Positions 32,609-43,344 of a stretch of 45,451 nt of DNA are shown here, piece by piece. Below the pieces are notes generated by a model that was not told where the DNA came from, ran no database searches, and worked only from the letters and a program-made list of their open reading frames with translations. Each line of letters starts with the position of its first letter. Position 1 is the first letter of the stretch. A program made the position numbers and the translations under genes. Origin of the DNA: Thiomonas sp. FB-6. GTDB lineage: Bacteria; Pseudomonadota; Gammaproteobacteria; Burkholderiales; Burkholderiaceae_C. The stretch covers positions 1 through 45,451 of the forward strand of contig NZ_KB898496.1 of assembly GCF_000377645.1 (NCBI RefSeq), read 5' to 3'.

Positions 32609-33994
32609 ATGCCCGACATTTCCGCCCCCCCTTCCTCCGCGCCGCGCATCGGCTTCGTCTCGCTGGGCTGCCCGAAGGCCCTGGTCGATTCCGAGCGCAT
32701 CGTCTCGCAGCTGCGCGCCGAGGGCTACGAGACCAGCTCCAGCTACGCCGGCGCCGACCTGGTGATCGTCAACACCTGCGGCTTCATCGACGAGGCGGTG
32801 CAGGAAAGCCTGGACGCCATCGGCGAGGCCCTGCACGAGAACGGACGCGTGCTGGTCACCGGCTGCCTGGGCGCTCGCAAGGACGAGCAGGGCGACAACC
32901 TGGTGCGCAAGGTGCATCCCAAGGTGATGGCCGTCACCGGCCCGCAGGCCACCGAGGAGGTGCTGCGTCACGTGCACGACAGCCTGCCCCGGCCGCACGA
33001 CCCCTTCGTCGACCTGTTGCCGCCCGGCGGGCTCAAGCTCACGCCCCGGCACTACGCCTACCTGAAGATCGCCGAGGGCTGCAACCAGAGCTGCAGCTTC
33101 TGCATCATTCCCAGCATGCGCGGCAAGCTGGTGTCGCGCCCCATCGGCGAGGTGCTGGACGAGGCCGAGGCGCTGCTGCGGGCCGGCGTGCGTGAACTCC
33201 TGGTGGTGAGCCAGGACACCGCGGCCTACGGTTCCGACCTGAAGTACCGCACCGGTTTCTGGCAGGGGCGCCCGGTGCGCACGCGTTTCGCTGAACTGGT
33301 GCAGGCGCTGGCAGGGCTGGCCGAGCAGCACGACGCCTGGGTGCGCCTGCACTACATCTACCCCTATCCGCACGTCGACGAGGTGCTGCCGGTGATGGCG
33401 CAAGGCCGCGTGCTGCCCTACCTGGACGTGCCGCTGCAGCATGCGCACCCCGAGGTGCTGCGGCGCATGCGCCGGCCCGCCGGCGGCGAGCGCGCGCTGG
33501 AGCGCATCGAGCGCTGGCGCGAGGCCTGCCCCGACATCGCGATCCGCTCCACCTTCATCGCGGGCTTCCCCGGCGAGACCGAGGAGGAGTTCGAGACCCT
33601 GCTGGATTTCGTGCGCCGTGCCCGGATCGACCGCGTGGGCTGCTTCGCCTATTCCCCGGTGCAGGGCGCGGCCGCCAACGAGTTGCCGGGCGCGCTGCCC
33701 GACGAACTGCGCGCGCAGCGTCAGGGGCGGTTCATGGAAGTGGCCGAGCAGGTATCGGTGCAGCGCCTGCGCGCGCGCATCGGCCAGGACCTGCGCGTGC
33801 TGGTCGACCAGGCCGGGCGCGACGGCGCTACTGCGCGCAGCTATGCCGAGGCGCCTGAGATCGACGGCAAGGTGTTGATCGCGCCGCCGGCCAAGCCCTC
33901 GGCACGCATGCGCCTGGCCCAGTCCACCGGGCAGTTCCTGCGCGTGCGCGTGGTCGGCACTCGCGGCCACGACCTGCTGGCCGAGCTGATCTGA
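32609..33994 (+). CDS. rimO: Ribosomal protein S12 methylthiotransferase RimO
   Basis: Radical-SAM enzyme that methylthiolates Asp88 of ribosomal protein S12; 461 residues. The N-terminal UPF0004 domain has the first cluster Cys ([29 protein letters not shown]). The radical-SAM motif is CNQSCSFC and a C-terminal TRAM domain follows. The start ATG is preceded by GGGG only; the longer upstream frame overlaps phaR and is not used. It is convergent with the exporter gene. Confidence 0.95.
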   Translation: MPDISAPPSSAPRIGFVSLGCPKALVDSERIVSQLRAEGYETSSSYAGADLVIVNTCGFIDEAVQESLDAIGEALHENGRVLVTGCLGARKDEQGDNLVRKVHPKVMAVTGPQATEEVLRHVHDSLPRPHDPFVDLLPPGGLKLTPRHYAYLKIAEGCNQSCSFCIIPSMRGKLVSRPIGEVLDEAEALLRAGVRELLVVSQDTAAYGSDLKYRTGFWQGRPVRTRFAELVQALAGLAEQHDAWVRLHYIYPYPHVDEVLPVMAQGRVLPYLDVPLQHAHPEVLRRMRRPAGGERALERIERWREACPDIAIRSTFIAGFPGETEEEFETLLDFVRRARIDRVGCFAYSPVQGAAANELPGALPDELRAQRQGRFMEVAEQVSVQRLRARIGQDLRVLVDQAGRDGATARSYAEAPEIDGKVLIAPPAKPSARMRLAQSTGQFLRVRVVGTRGHDLLAELI

Positions 33995-34034
33995 TCCGGC
34001 TCGCGCGCCCGGGCGCCGCCCGGCCGGCGCGGCA

Positions 34035-34874
34035 TCACGGGTGCAGTCCGAAGGCCGACAGGTTGCGCCAGAGCATGTACAGCGCGACCACGGCCACGAG
34101 CAGGGCGAAAATGAGGTTCAGCGTGCCCTTGCCGTGCTTGCCCAGGTGCGTGGCCACGCGCGTGCCGAACCAGCCGCCGGCGACGCCGCCGCCGATGAAC
34201 AGCAGCGCCACGGTGTAGTCCAGCAGGCCCGAGCGGGCGTAGTTCACGGCCGTGGTCAGGCCGAAGGTGCCCACGGACACCAGCGAGGAGCCGATCGCGG
34301 CGATCATGGGCATGCCCGTGGACAGGGCCAGGCCCGGCACGATCAGGAAGCCGCCCCCGATGCCGAAAAAGCCCGCCAGCAGGCCGACCACCGCGGCGGC
34401 GGCCACCAGGCGCGCCCAGGCGGCGCGTGACGGCGCGGCGTGCTCGTGCACGGCCTGCGCCGCCGGCTCGCGCCGGCGCAGCATCAGCGCGGCGATCACC
34501 AGCATCAGCAGCGCGAACAGGAACAGCAGTTTCTTGCCGTCCACCGCCTTGCCCAGGCTGGAGCCGGCGAAGGCGGCGACCGCGCCCACCAGCGCGAACA
34601 CCAGGGACTGCCGCCAGCGCACGTTGCCTGCGCGGGCATGCGGGATCAGGTTCAGGTAGGCGTTCACCGACACGGCCAGCGCCGTGGTGCCGATCACCAC
34701 GTGGGCGTTCGGATACCCGACGAGGTATAACAGCAGCGGCACCGCGAGAATCGATCCGCCGCCGCCGATGAGCCCCAGCGAAAAACCGACGGCCAGGCCG
34801 GAAAGGACCGCCAGCATGTGCTGGGCGAGGGTCAGGGTGGCGGGAACGGTGCTGGCGAAGGCGTCGATCTGCAT
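34035..34874 (-). CDS. TauE/SafE (TSUP) family membrane transporter
   Basis: Integral inner-membrane protein of about 279 residues with roughly eight hydrophobic segments in two repeats. Each repeat opens with a glycine-rich motif (GFSLGLIGGGGSILAVPLLL and LAGFFGIGGGFLIVPGLAL). Family members move sulfite, sulfoacetate, taurine-derived or other organic anions. A sulfite-export role would suit a thiosulfate oxidiser, but the gene is 20 kb from sox and this is only a possibility. I chose the inner ATG (GGGGA just upstream); an ATG 45 bp earlier gives 294 residues. A hydrophilic His/Arg-containing loop lies in the middle. Confidence 0.85.
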   Translation of the reverse strand: MQIDAFASTVPATLTLAQHMLAVLSGLAVGFSLGLIGGGGSILAVPLLLYLVGYPNAHVVIGTTALAVSVNAYLNLIPHARAGNVRWRQSLVFALVGAVAAFAGSSLGKAVDGKKLLFLFALLMLVIAALMLRRREPAAQAVHEHAAPSRAAWARLVAAAAVVGLLAGFFGIGGGFLIVPGLALSTGMPMIAAIGSSLVSVGTFGLTTAVNYARSGLLDYTVALLFIGGGVAGGWFGTRVATHLGKHGKGTLNLIFALLVAVVALYMLWRNLSAFGLHP

Positions 34875-34913
34875 AGTCCCCAGAGCATACGGTAGCAGGC
34901 GGTGTGAGGGTGT

Positions 34914-34927
34914 GAGCAATTGTGCTC
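34914..34927. promoter_or_regulatory. Small dyad in the divergent exporter/satP region
   Basis: GAGCA-ATTG-TGCTC is a perfect 5-bp inverted repeat upstream of the exporter gene. The 226-bp region 34920-35145 otherwise holds no gene; I see no convincing promoter boxes for satP. An operator role is only suggested by position. Confidence 0.3.
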
Positions 34928-35145
34928 CCGTCGGGGCCCCGCGTCACGAACGCTACCAAACGCAACAAACATGTCCAAATGAAGTCCGTAGGCCTGCCGT
35001 AAGGCTTGGCGGCGACAGTGCCCGTGTGAGCGGGCGGGAGAGCCCGCCGCAAACGAGGCCCGGGCCCGCGAGGGCTTGCAGGTGCCCGGACCACTGGCGT
35101 AGAGCATGGCGCGCCCGCGGCGCGCATAGAAAACAGGAGACAAGG

Positions 35146-35688
35146 ATGGACAAGAAGATCAACCCCGCCCCGCTGGGGCTGTCAGGCTTCGCCCTGACCA
35201 CGTGGCTGCTCAGCATGCACAACGCAGGCTGGTTCGGCCCCGAGAACGTGCCCATGGTGCTGGCCTGCGCCTTCGCCTTCGGCGGCACCGCGCAGTTCGT
35301 GGCCGGCGTGATCGAGGCCTTCGTCGGCAACAGCTTCGGTTTCGTCGCCTTCTGCGGATACGGCGCCTTCTGGTGGAGTTTCGCGCTGTTCGTGGAATTC
35401 TTCGCCAAGGGCGTCACCGGCCCGTTCATCGGCTGGTACCTGCTGCTGTGGGGCGTGTTCACCACCTACATGTGGATCGGCACCTGGAAGAAGGGCAAGG
35501 CGCTCATGCTGATCTTCACCGCGCTGGTCCCCACCTTCTACCTGCTGGCCTTCGGCGCCCTGCTGGGCATCGGCGGGCTGGGCGTGCTGGGCGGCTACCT
35601 GGGTCTGGTGACCGCGGCGCTGGCCTTCTACCTGGCCGCCGCCGAGGTGATCAACGAGGCCTGGGGCTCGGCGGTACTGCCGGTCTGA
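35146..35688 (+). CDS. satP: Acetate/succinate transporter of the GPR1/FUN34/SatP family
   Basis: Inner-membrane monocarboxylate channel/transporter, 180 residues with about six membrane helices. The family signature NPAPLGL is at 6-12, followed by HNAGWFG, and the C-terminal half has GWYLLLWGVFTTYMWIG. Family members take up acetate and succinate. AGGAGA stands upstream of the ATG. Together with the symporter at 43.6 kb and PrpE it suggests active uptake of short acids feeding PHB. The longer open frame upstream is non-coding. Confidence 0.9.
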   Translation: MDKKINPAPLGLSGFALTTWLLSMHNAGWFGPENVPMVLACAFAFGGTAQFVAGVIEAFVGNSFGFVAFCGYGAFWWSFALFVEFFAKGVTGPFIGWYLLLWGVFTTYMWIGTWKKGKALMLIFTALVPTFYLLAFGALLGIGGLGVLGGYLGLVTAALAFYLAAAEVINEAWGSAVLPV

Positions 35689-35736
35689 GTCTGCCTGCCC
35701 GGGCGAGAGCCCGGGCCTGAAGGCACGCAGGCATGA

Positions 35737-35773
35737 AAGCACGAAGGCCCCGCGTCGCGGGGCCTTCGTGCTT
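35737..35773. terminator. Bidirectional terminator between satP and fadL
   Basis: A 17-bp perfect stem, AAGCACGAAGGCCCCGC with GCGGGGCCTTCGTGCTT and loop GTC, lies between two convergent genes. The flanking T/A bases are short in both directions. Confidence 0.75.
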
Positions 35774-35790
35774 GCGGCGCTGCTGCGGGA

Positions 35791-37032
35791 TCAGAACTTG
35801 TAGCCGATGGACAGGCCGACGGAGTCCTGGGTCATGCTCAGGGTCTCCGAGCCGCCGGGGCCGGCCGGCGGCGGAGCCAGCGCGCCGGTCACCGAGTTCT
35901 TGAAGGCGTGCACGTAGTCGCCCGACAGGTCCATGCTGGGCGTCAGCGCGTAGGTGAACCCCAGCGTGGCGTGTTCCTGCACCACCCCCGGTGCGATGGT
36001 GTTGAAGAACACATCCTTCGAGGTGACCGGGTTGTCCGTGTGGTTCCAGCCGGCGCGCAGGGTCAGCTTGTCGTTCCACGCCCAGGCCGCGCCCAGTTTC
36101 ACGACGGTCACGTCGCGCCAGCCGAAGCCGGGCCCGTTGGGTGCCCCCAGCAGCGTCTGGCCGAAGTCGGTCGAGGTGTTGCCGATGGCCGGCACGCCGC
36201 TGTAGAGAATGCGTTCCACGTCGGCCGCCAGGGTCCAGGCCGGGGTGGCCTTCCAGGCCACGCCGACGCCGTAGTTGGCCGGAATGTCGAAGGAGCCGTG
36301 CTCGGCGAACAGCCCGCTGTACTTGCTGAAGCTGCTCATGTGGATCTTGGGCTGGAAGGTGGCGCCGACCGAAACCCCGGGGGCGATCTGCCCGATCCAG
36401 CCCAGGCGCACGCCGACGCCGTTCGAACTGTCGTGCCCCGGATCCTGCAGGCTCGCGGGGTTGGCCGAGTAGCCGGCGAAATTGTTCAGGCCGTTGGCGC
36501 GGAAGGTCTGGTGCACCAGGTCCAGCGCGATGCCGATGGTGTTGCCCGGCGTGACGCGCCACGCGAAACTGGGGCTGATGAACATCTGTTGCAGGTCCAC
36601 GCCGGCGCCGTTGAGCAGGCCGGTATGCGAGGCCAGGATGCTGCTGTAGCCCGAATTCATGCCGCCGTTGCCGTACAGGCTGATGCCCACCGACATGTCC
36701 GGGTTGAGCATGCGGTTGTAGCCCACTTCGGGAATCACGAAGTTGCTCTGGTCGTTGCCGCTGAAGGTGGCGCCGTTGATCCGGGCCTCGCGGTCGGGAT
36801 GGAACAGCGTGACCCCGGCGTCGAAGCGGTTGCCGACCAGGGCCATGCCGGCCGGGTTGGCGGCCGAGGCCAGCGCGTCCTGCGCCAGCGCGATGCCGAC
36901 GCCGCCCATGCCGCTCGAGCGCACGCTGTAGCCGGGTTGGAAATAGCCGTCGGTGGCGTGCGCCAGTCCGGGCGCCAGGGCCGCCACGGCGCAGGTCGCC
37001 GCGCAAGCCGCGGCCAGTCGATTCTTGTTCAT
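35791..37032 (-). CDS. fadL: FadL/OmpP1-type outer-membrane transporter
   Basis: Outer-membrane beta-barrel for long-chain fatty acids or other hydrophobic compounds; 413 residues. The signal peptide (about 1-26, ending AHA-TDGYF) is followed by the family N-terminus (SSGMGGVGIALAQDALASAANPAG). The protein ends in Phe after SIGYKF, as outer-membrane barrels do. The barrel carries alternating aromatic strands. GGAGG lies upstream of the ATG and a 27-bp dyad is centred 109 bp upstream. Confidence 0.9.
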   Translation of the reverse strand: MNKNRLAAACAATCAVAALAPGLAHATDGYFQPGYSVRSSGMGGVGIALAQDALASAANPAGMALVGNRFDAGVTLFHPDREARINGATFSGNDQSNFVIPEVGYNRMLNPDMSVGISLYGNGGMNSGYSSILASHTGLLNGAGVDLQQMFISPSFAWRVTPGNTIGIALDLVHQTFRANGLNNFAGYSANPASLQDPGHDSSNGVGVRLGWIGQIAPGVSVGATFQPKIHMSSFSKYSGLFAEHGSFDIPANYGVGVAWKATPAWTLAADVERILYSGVPAIGNTSTDFGQTLLGAPNGPGFGWRDVTVVKLGAAWAWNDKLTLRAGWNHTDNPVTSKDVFFNTIAPGVVQEHATLGFTYALTPSMDLSGDYVHAFKNSVTGALAPPPAGPGGSETLSMTQDSVGLSIGYKF

Positions 37033-37127
37033 GGAATCCTCTCTCCTCCAGTTATGGGTGCGTCACCGGATCGTCGAACCGGGGAACGCTCGCCACGTTC
37101 TCGTGGAGGCTTCGGATTCCCGAGTCA

Positions 37128-37154
37128 AAATACTGAAACCCGGTATCAGTATTT
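37128..37154. promoter_or_regulatory. 27-bp dyad upstream of fadL
   Basis: AAATACTGA (37128-37136) and TCAGTATTT (37146-37154) form a perfect 9-bp inverted repeat around a 9-bp centre. On the minus strand TTGACT (37128-37123) abuts it and could be a -35, but I see no matching -10. The size and symmetry resemble TetR/FadR-type operators. The surrounding 37033-37357 region has no gene; 37237-37251 holds a weaker GTTTC-N5-GAAAC dyad, and 37265-37350 is very GC-rich with repeated GGGGGCGC-like runs. Confidence 0.6.
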
Positions 37155-37357
37155 CGACATGCATCGTAGATACCCCCGGGGTTCGGGGCATCCAGTTTTG
37201 CCGCGATGGCGGTCCGGGGCAAAGTGTGCTAGACGAGTTTCAATTGGAAACATCTCGCGCGCGCCCCTCCTGCTGGTGGGGGCGCGCTGAGGGGCGCTGG
37301 GGGGGGCGCTGGGGGCGCGCCGGGGCCGCGCCGGGGCCGCCAGCGCGCGGCGCCCGC

Positions 37358-37633
37358 TCAGGAAGCCGACGGCGGCACGTAGCCGGTCGGTTGCTCCGCG
37401 CCTTCGCCGAAAAAGTAGCGGTCCATCTGGCGGGCGAGGTACTGGCGCGCGCTGGCGTCGGCCAGGTTCAGGCGGTTCTCGTTGACCAGCATGGTCTGGT
37501 GCTTCAGCCAGCCCTGCCAGGCTTCCTTCGAGACGCTGTCGAAAATGCGCTTGCCCAGTTCCCCGGGGTAGGGCGGGAAATCCAGGCCGGGGGCCTCGCG
37601 GCCAAGCTTGATGCAGTTCACCATTCGACTCAT
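37358..37633 (-). CDS. yggX: Fe(2+)-trafficking protein YggX
   Basis: Small cytoplasmic protein linked to iron-sulfur protection and oxidative stress; 91 residues, normal length. The conserved Cys7 is in [13 protein letters not shown], with [24 protein letters not shown] and the C-terminal FFG. AGGA stands upstream of the ATG at 37633; a second ATG three codons later is possible. It follows argA by 56 bp and is probably co-transcribed. Confidence 0.93.
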   Translation of the reverse strand: MSRMVNCIKLGREAPGLDFPPYPGELGKRIFDSVSKEAWQGWLKHQTMLVNENRLNLADASARQYLARQMDRYFFGEGAEQPTGYVPPSAS

Positions 37634-37689
37634 GATCGGATCCTGTAGGAAGGGGAGGGAACGGGGGCGCCGTCGCCGGGAGCGCGCGC

Positions 37690-39015
37690 TCAGCCCAGAC
37701 GTTTGACCAGCACGCGCGAGCGCCGCTGGTCGTTGTAGCGCTGGCGCCGCGCCTCGGGCAGCCAGTCGGGCTCGACCGGCACGAAGCCGCGCTTGAGAAA
37801 CCAGTGCGTGGTGCGCGTGGTCAGCACGAAGATGCTTTCCAGGCGCAATGCGCGCGCCTGCTGCTCGATGCGCCGCAGGATGCGTTCGCCGTCGCCCTGG
37901 CCCTGCGCGCTGTCGGACACCGTCAACGCAGCCATCTCCCCGGTGCGCGCCTCGGGGTAGGGGTATAGCGCGGCACAACCGAAGATCACCCCGTCGTGCT
38001 CGAGTACCGTGTAGTTGCCGATGTCGCGCTCGATCTCGGTGCGGCTGCGCTTGACCAGCACGCCCTCGGCCTCCAGGGGCTCGATGAGCTGCAGGATGCC
38101 GCCGACGTCGTCGGCGGAGGCCTGGCGCAGGTGCTCCAGGTGCTCGTCGGCGATCATCGTGCCCACGCCGTCGTGGGTGAACAGTTCCAGCAGCAGCGAG
38201 CCGTCGAGCTTGAAGCCGGTGATGTGCGCACGCCCCACGCCGGCGCGGCAGGCGCGCACCGCGTGGCGCAGGTAGAAGGCGGTGTCGGTGGGCTGCTGGG
38301 GGTCGGGCAGGCGCGCCAGCAGGTTCTCCGCCTGCGCCACCGTGAGCTCGGACAGCAGCTGGCCGTCCTCGTCGAACACGCCGTCGACCTCGGTGATCAG
38401 CAGCAGCTTGTGCGCCTTGATCGCCGCGGCCACGCTGCTGGCCACGTCCTCCATGCTCAGGTTGAAGGCCTCCCCGGTGGGCGAGAAGCCGAAGGGCGAC
38501 ACCAGCACGACGGCGCCGTATTCCAGCGCGCGCTGGATGGTGGGAGCGTCGACCTTGCGCACCAGCCCGGTGTGCTCGAAATCCAGGCCGTCGATCACAC
38601 CCACCGGGCGCGCGGTGATGAAGTTGCCCGAGACCACGCGCACCGTGGCGCCGGCCATCGGCGTGTTGGGCAGGCCCTGCGAGAAGGTGGCCTCGATCTC
38701 GAAGCGCAACTGGCCGGCCGCCTCCTGCGCGGCGTCGAGCGCGATGGGGTCGGTCACGCGCATGCCGTGGCTGTAGCGCGACGTGACCCCCTTCTCGCGC
38801 AGCTGTTCCTCGATCTGCGGCCGGAAACCGTGCACCAGCACGATGCGCACACCCATCGCCGACAGCAGCGCGATGTCCTGCACCAGTGCGTTGAGCTGGC
38901 CGTCGGCGATGAGCTCGCCGGCGATCGCGACCACGAACACCTTGCCGCGGTGGGCATGGATGTAGGGCGCGACCGAGCGCAGCCAGTGGACGAATTGGGA
39001 TGGATCGGAGGACAT
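37690..39015 (-). CDS. argA: N-acetylglutamate synthase ArgA
   Basis: First step of arginine synthesis, acetyl-CoA + glutamate to N-acetylglutamate; 441 residues, the classical ArgA size. The N-terminal amino-acid-kinase-like domain (about 1-290) carries VHGFRPQIE and [13 protein letters not shown]. The C-terminal GNAT domain (about 295-441) has [17 protein letters not shown] for CoA binding and RGFVP. The kinase-like domain mediates arginine feedback in the family. The ATG at 39015 gives [19 protein letters not shown], the usual start. It diverges from hrpA over 92 bp. Confidence 0.93.
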   Translation of the reverse strand: MSSDPSQFVHWLRSVAPYIHAHRGKVFVVAIAGELIADGQLNALVQDIALLSAMGVRIVLVHGFRPQIEEQLREKGVTSRYSHGMRVTDPIALDAAQEAAGQLRFEIEATFSQGLPNTPMAGATVRVVSGNFITARPVGVIDGLDFEHTGLVRKVDAPTIQRALEYGAVVLVSPFGFSPTGEAFNLSMEDVASSVAAAIKAHKLLLITEVDGVFDEDGQLLSELTVAQAENLLARLPDPQQPTDTAFYLRHAVRACRAGVGRAHITGFKLDGSLLLELFTHDGVGTMIADEHLEHLRQASADDVGGILQLIEPLEAEGVLVKRSRTEIERDIGNYTVLEHDGVIFGCAALYPYPEARTGEMAALTVSDSAQGQGDGERILRRIEQQARALRLESIFVLTTRTTHWFLKRGFVPVEPDWLPEARRQRYNDQRRSRVLVKRLG

Positions 39016-39107
39016 CCGCGTGATTATCCCGGAATGATCGAGAATTGTCGTTTTTGCCGCGGGCCTGGCCAGGCTGCGCGGCCCCGCCGCCTGCCTTCCG
39101 TCTTCGC

Positions 39108-42100
39108 ATGCCATCCCCTGCTCGGGCGCCCGTGGCGCCGAACCCCATACCGCCGCTGCGCTTTCCGGCCGAGCTGCCCGTCAGCGCCCGGCGGGAGGAC
39201 ATCGCGCGCGCCATGCGCGAGCACCCGGTGGTCATCGTGTGCGGCGAGACGGGCTCGGGCAAGACCACGCAGTTGCCCAAGATCGCGCTGGAACTGGGGC
39301 GGGGGCTGGGCGCCGGCGGCAGCGGGCTGATCGGGCATACCCAGCCGCGGCGCCTGGCAGCCGTCAGCGTGGCCAGGCGCATCGCGCAGGAACTGGGCAG
39401 CGAGCTGGGCGAGCATGTCGGCTTCAAGGTGCGTTTCGCCGACCGCCTGCACGGTGGGGCCTCGGTGAAACTGATGACCGACGGCATCCTGCTGGCCGAG
39501 ACCCAGCGCGACCCGCTGCTGCGCGCCTACGACACCCTGATCATCGACGAGGCACACGAGCGAAGCCTGAACATCGACTTCCTGCTCGGCTACCTGCGCG
39601 AGCTGCTGCCCAGGCGCCCCGACCTGAAGCTGGTGATCACCTCGGCCACCATCGACGCCGAGCGCTTCGCCCGGCATTTCGCGGGGCCGCGCGGCCCCGC
39701 GCCGGTGATCGAGGTGTCCGGGCGCCTGTATCCGGTGGAAATCCGCTGGCGTCCGCTGCTCGACACCGCGCCGGCCGCGGCCGAGGGCGGCGCGCCCGCG
39801 CGCGAGCCGCGCGAGCTCAACCAGGCGGTGTGCGAGGCGGTGGACGAACTGTGGCGCGCCGGCAGCGGCGACGTGCTGGTGTTCCTGCCCGGCGAGCGCG
39901 AGATCCGCGACTGCGCCGAGGCCCTGCGCAAGCACCACCTGGAGACCGCGCGCCGCGGCGTGGAGATCCTGCCGTTGTACGCGCGCCTGTCGCAGGCCGA
40001 GCAGGACCGCGTGTTCCACGCCGGCGGCGGGGCACGGCGCATCGTGCTGTCGACCAACGTGGCCGAGACCTCGCTGACCGTGCCGGGCATCCGCTACGTG
40101 ATCGATTCGGGGCTGGCCCGGGTCAAGCGCTACAGCTTCCGCCAGAAGGTCGAGCAGCTGCAGGTGGAGCCGATCAGCCAGGCTGCCGCCAACCAGCGCG
40201 CGGGGCGCTGCGGCCGCGTGGCCGACGGCATCTGTATCCGCCTGTACGACGAGGCCGACTTCCAGGCGCGCGGGCGTTTCACGGATCCCGAGATCCTGCG
40301 CTCCTCGCTGGCCGCGGTGATCCTGCGCATGCAGGCGCTGGGTCTGCAGGCGGTGGAGCAGTTTCCCTTCATCGATCCGCCGCAGCGCAAGGCCATCGCC
40401 GACGGCTACCAGCTGCTGGGCGAGCTCGGCGCGGTCGACGAGCAAAACCAGCTCACGGAGACCGGGCGCCAGTTGGCCGTGCTGCCGCTGGACCCTCGCC
40501 TGGGGCGCATGATCCTGGAGGCGCGGCGCCAACAGGCGCTGGCCGAGCTGCTGATCATCGCTTCGGCGCTGGCGGTGCAGGACCCGCGCGAGCGCCCGGC
40601 CGAGCGCCAGGAGGCGGCCGACACCGCGCACCGGCGCTTCGTCGAGGGCGGATCCGAGCTGGCGGGCTGGCTCAAGCTGTGGGTGCATTACCAGGAGCTG
40701 GTGGCGCACAAGAAGTCGCACCGCAAGCTGCACGAACAGCTGCGCTCGGAATTCCTCTCGCCCATGCGCATGCGCGAGTGGCACGACGTGCACACCCAGT
40801 TGCACGCGCTGGTGGCCGAGCATGGCTGGAAGCTCAACACGGCGCCGGCCAGCGACGAGCAGATCCACCTCAGCCTGCTCGCGGGGCTGCTGGGCAACGT
40901 GGGCTGCAAGGCCGACGACGGGCCCCATTACCTGGGTGCGCGCGGCATCCGCTTTCTCATCCACCCGTCCTCGCCGGTGGGGCGCAAGGCCGGGCGCTGG
41001 ATCATGGCCGCCGAGCTGGTGCAGACCACGCGCCTGTACGCGCGCCAGGTGGCGCGCATCGATCCGGCATGGATCGAGCGCGTGGGTGCGCACCTGCTGC
41101 AGCGCACCCTGCATGAGCCGCACTGGGAGAAGAAACCGGCGCAGGTCAGCGCCTTCGAGCGCGCCACGCTGTACGGCCTGGTGATCTACAACCAGCGGCG
41201 CATCGACTACGGCCGCGTGGATCCGGCGCTGGCCCGGGAGTTGTTCATCCGGCATGCGTTGGTCCAGGGGGAATGGGACAGCCGATGGCCCTTCCTGCAG
41301 CACAACCGCAAGCTGATCGCGCAGATCGAACAACTCGAGGAGCGTTCGCGCCGGCGCGACCTGCTGGTGGACGAAGCCTTGATCGAGGCCTTCTACGAGC
41401 GCTTCGTTCCCCCCGAGGTGCACAGCGGCGCGAGTTTCGACGCCTGGTACCGCAAGGCCCACCCCGAGCAGCCGCGCCTGCTGTTCCTCGAGCGCGAGGA
41501 GTTGATGCGCCACCAGGCGGCGGGCATCACCACCGAGGCCTTCCCGACCCGCCTGTGCGTGGCCGGCCTGGAACTGCCCCTGGCCTACAGCTTCGACCCG
41601 GGCGGCACGCGCGACGGCGTGACCGTCGAGGTTCCGCTGGAAGGGCTGAACCAGTTGCCCGAGCAGCGCCTTCAGTGGCTGGTGCCGGGCATGCTGGGCG
41701 ACAAGATCGCCGCGCTGCTCAAGACCCTGCCGCAGCGCCAGCGCTCGCGCCTGGTGCCCTTGCCGGCGACCGCGCAGGCTTTCGCGCAACAGCTCTGCGA
41801 GGCGCGGCGCTACGCCGCGCAGCCCCTGCTCGACGCGCTGCGCGCGCTGGTGCGCGAGACCACGGGGCTGGCGCCCGAGCCCGAGCATTTCCGTCCCGAT
41901 GCGCTGGACCCGCACCTGCTGTTCAACATCCGCGTGGTCGACGCGCAGGGGCGCCAGCTCGGCATGGGGCGCAACCTGGCGCGCCTGCGTGCCGAGCTCG
42001 GGGGTGCTGCGCGCGAGGCCTTCCAGGCCGCCGCGCGCGGCCTGCCCGAGGCCGCCGCCGTCGCGGCGGCGGCGCGCGCGAAGACCGCCGCGCCGGGCGC

Positions 42101-43073
42101 CGTGGCGCGGCCCGGCGGGGTTGCGGCGCCCGGCGGCGCGCAGCCGCAGGCCCCCGAGGCGCGCGCCGGCCAGGGCCCGGGCGGCGCCGCCGCGGCCGGT
42201 ACGGCGCAGTCGGGGCAAGGCTACACCAGCTGGAGTTTCGGCACGCTGCCGGAGTTGCTGGAGATCCGGCGCGGCCCGGCGACCATGGTGGGCTTTCCGG
42301 CGTTGGTCGACCGCGGCAAGGCCGTCGAGATCGATGTGTTCGATACCCCGGAGGCGGCGGCCCAGGCGCACCGCGCCGGGCTGCGGCGCCTGTTCGCGCT
42401 GCAACTGCGCGAGCCCCTGAAGGCGGCCGAGAAGAACCTGCAGGGCCTGCAGCAGGCGGTCTTCGCGTACATGCCGCTGGGCACGGCCGAGGAGCTGCGC
42501 CAGCAAGTGCTCGACGCGGCGCTGGACCTGGCCTTCCTCGCCGAGCCGCTGCCCGCCGATGCGCGGGCCTTCGAACAGCGCCTGGCCGAGGGGCGCCCGC
42601 GCCTGCAGTTGCTGGCGCAGGAAATGGCCCGCCTGGCCGGCTCCATCCTGCTCGAGTGGAGCGCCGCGCACAAAAGGCTCGGCGCCTTCAAGGCGCAGGC
42701 CGCGTTGCACGCCGACGTCGCCCAGCAACTGCAGGAGCTGCTGCCCAGGCGCTTCATGACCGAGCTCGCACCCGCGCGGCGCTCGCACCTGCCGCGCTAC
42801 CTGAAGGCCGTGCAGATGCGCCTGGACAAGGTCCGCGCCGACCCCGTGCGCGACGCGCAGCGCCAGGCCGAGCTGGCGCCGCTGCTGGCGCGCCTGCGGC
42901 GCGAGCTGCAGCTCGCCCGCCAGCAGGGCGAGAGTGGTGCCGACGCACGCCTGGAGGAACTGCGCTGGATGCTGGAGGAGCTGCGCGTGGCGCTGTTCGC
43001 ACAGGAACTGCGCACGCCCTTCCCGGTGTCGGTCAAGCGCGTGGAAAAGGCCTGGAGCCAGTGGGGGACCTGA
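39108..43073 (+). CDS. hrpA: ATP-dependent RNA helicase HrpA
   Basis: DEAH-box RNA helicase of 1321 residues, the size of HrpA. It has Walker [10 protein letters not shown] (46-54), the DEAH box (147-150, in [11 protein letters not shown]), [31 protein letters not shown], then the HA2 and OB-fold regions and a large DUF3418 C-terminus (from about 700). HrpA family members resolve stalled ribosomes or process mRNA. An Ala/Pro/Gly-rich insert (about residues 978-1035, near 42040-42215) interrupts DUF3418. A TTG at 39045 extends the frame, but the ATG at 39108 is preferred. Confidence 0.93.
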   Translation: MPSPARAPVAPNPIPPLRFPAELPVSARREDIARAMREHPVVIVCGETGSGKTTQLPKIALELGRGLGAGGSGLIGHTQPRRLAAVSVARRIAQELGSELGEHVGFKVRFADRLHGGASVKLMTDGILLAETQRDPLLRAYDTLIIDEAHERSLNIDFLLGYLRELLPRRPDLKLVITSATIDAERFARHFAGPRGPAPVIEVSGRLYPVEIRWRPLLDTAPAAAEGGAPAREPRELNQAVCEAVDELWRAGSGDVLVFLPGEREIRDCAEALRKHHLETARRGVEILPLYARLSQAEQDRVFHAGGGARRIVLSTNVAETSLTVPGIRYVIDSGLARVKRYSFRQKVEQLQVEPISQAAANQRAGRCGRVADGICIRLYDEADFQARGRFTDPEILRSSLAAVILRMQALGLQAVEQFPFIDPPQRKAIADGYQLLGELGAVDEQNQLTETGRQLAVLPLDPRLGRMILEARRQQALAELLIIASALAVQDPRERPAERQEAADTAHRRFVEGGSELAGWLKLWVHYQELVAHKKSHRKLHEQLRSEFLSPMRMREWHDVHTQLHALVAEHGWKLNTAPASDEQIHLSLLAGLLGNVGCKADDGPHYLGARGIRFLIHPSSPVGRKAGRWIMAAELVQTTRLYARQVARIDPAWIERVGAHLLQRTLHEPHWEKKPAQVSAFERATLYGLVIYNQRRIDYGRVDPALARELFIRHALVQGEWDSRWPFLQHNRKLIAQIEQLEERSRRRDLLVDEALIEAFYERFVPPEVHSGASFDAWYRKAHPEQPRLLFLEREELMRHQAAGITTEAFPTRLCVAGLELPLAYSFDPGGTRDGVTVEVPLEGLNQLPEQRLQWLVPGMLGDKIAALLKTLPQRQRSRLVPLPATAQAFAQQLCEARRYAAQPLLDALRALVRETTGLAPEPEHFRPDALDPHLLFNIRVVDAQGRQLGMGRNLARLRAELGGAAREAFQAAARGLPEAAAVAAAARAKTAAPGAVARPGGVAAPGGAQPQAPEARAGQGPGGAAAAGTAQSGQGYTSWSFGTLPELLEIRRGPATMVGFPALVDRGKAVEIDVFDTPEAAAQAHRAGLRRLFALQLREPLKAAEKNLQGLQQAVFAYMPLGTAEELRQQVLDAALDLAFLAEPLPADARAFEQRLAEGRPRLQLLAQEMARLAGSILLEWSAAHKRLGAFKAQAALHADVAQQLQELLPRRFMTELAPARRSHLPRYLKAVQMRLDKVRADPVRDAQRQAELAPLLARLRRELQLARQQGESGADARLEELRWMLEELRVALFAQELRTPFPVSVKRVEKAWSQWGT

Positions 43074-43344
43074 GGGCTGTGCCCCGCGGCGCGAGCATCG
43101 GCGCGCCATTGCCCCTTTCGGACTAGGGATAACCCCGAATTAGCAACTGCCTGCTTCCTTGGCTACATTGCGGGAAACATTCGGCTTTCGCCGGGTGTTG
43201 CATCAGAGATGCGGGCCTGCGCCGCCCGCGCGACATCGGGGGAATTTCCGTACGTGCACATCACGCCGGAAGCCGACCCCGCCGGCGCGCGACGGTCATG
43301 GCGTTCCCCCTGTCCCTCGATCCCGACCCTACGGAGATTCCTAC

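Noticed and set aside
34035-34874. Calling the TauE/SafE protein a sulfite exporter of the Sox pathway
   Set aside because: The family has many substrates and the gene is 20 kb from sox with no shared regulation visible.
37265-37350. Repeated GGGGGCGC-like runs as a possible repeat array or origin element
   Set aside because: Unit length is irregular and there is no conserved spacer; simple GC-rich low complexity explains it.
39024-43109. A 1361-codon open frame on the minus strand across hrpA
   Set aside because: Same effect as above: it mirrors hrpA exactly and has no recognisable protein motif.
43125-43200. A possible sigma-54 promoter (TGG...TTGC-like bases) before the DUF3311/symporter pair
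   Set aside because: The GG and GC elements are only 7 bp apart instead of the required 10, so it does not fit.
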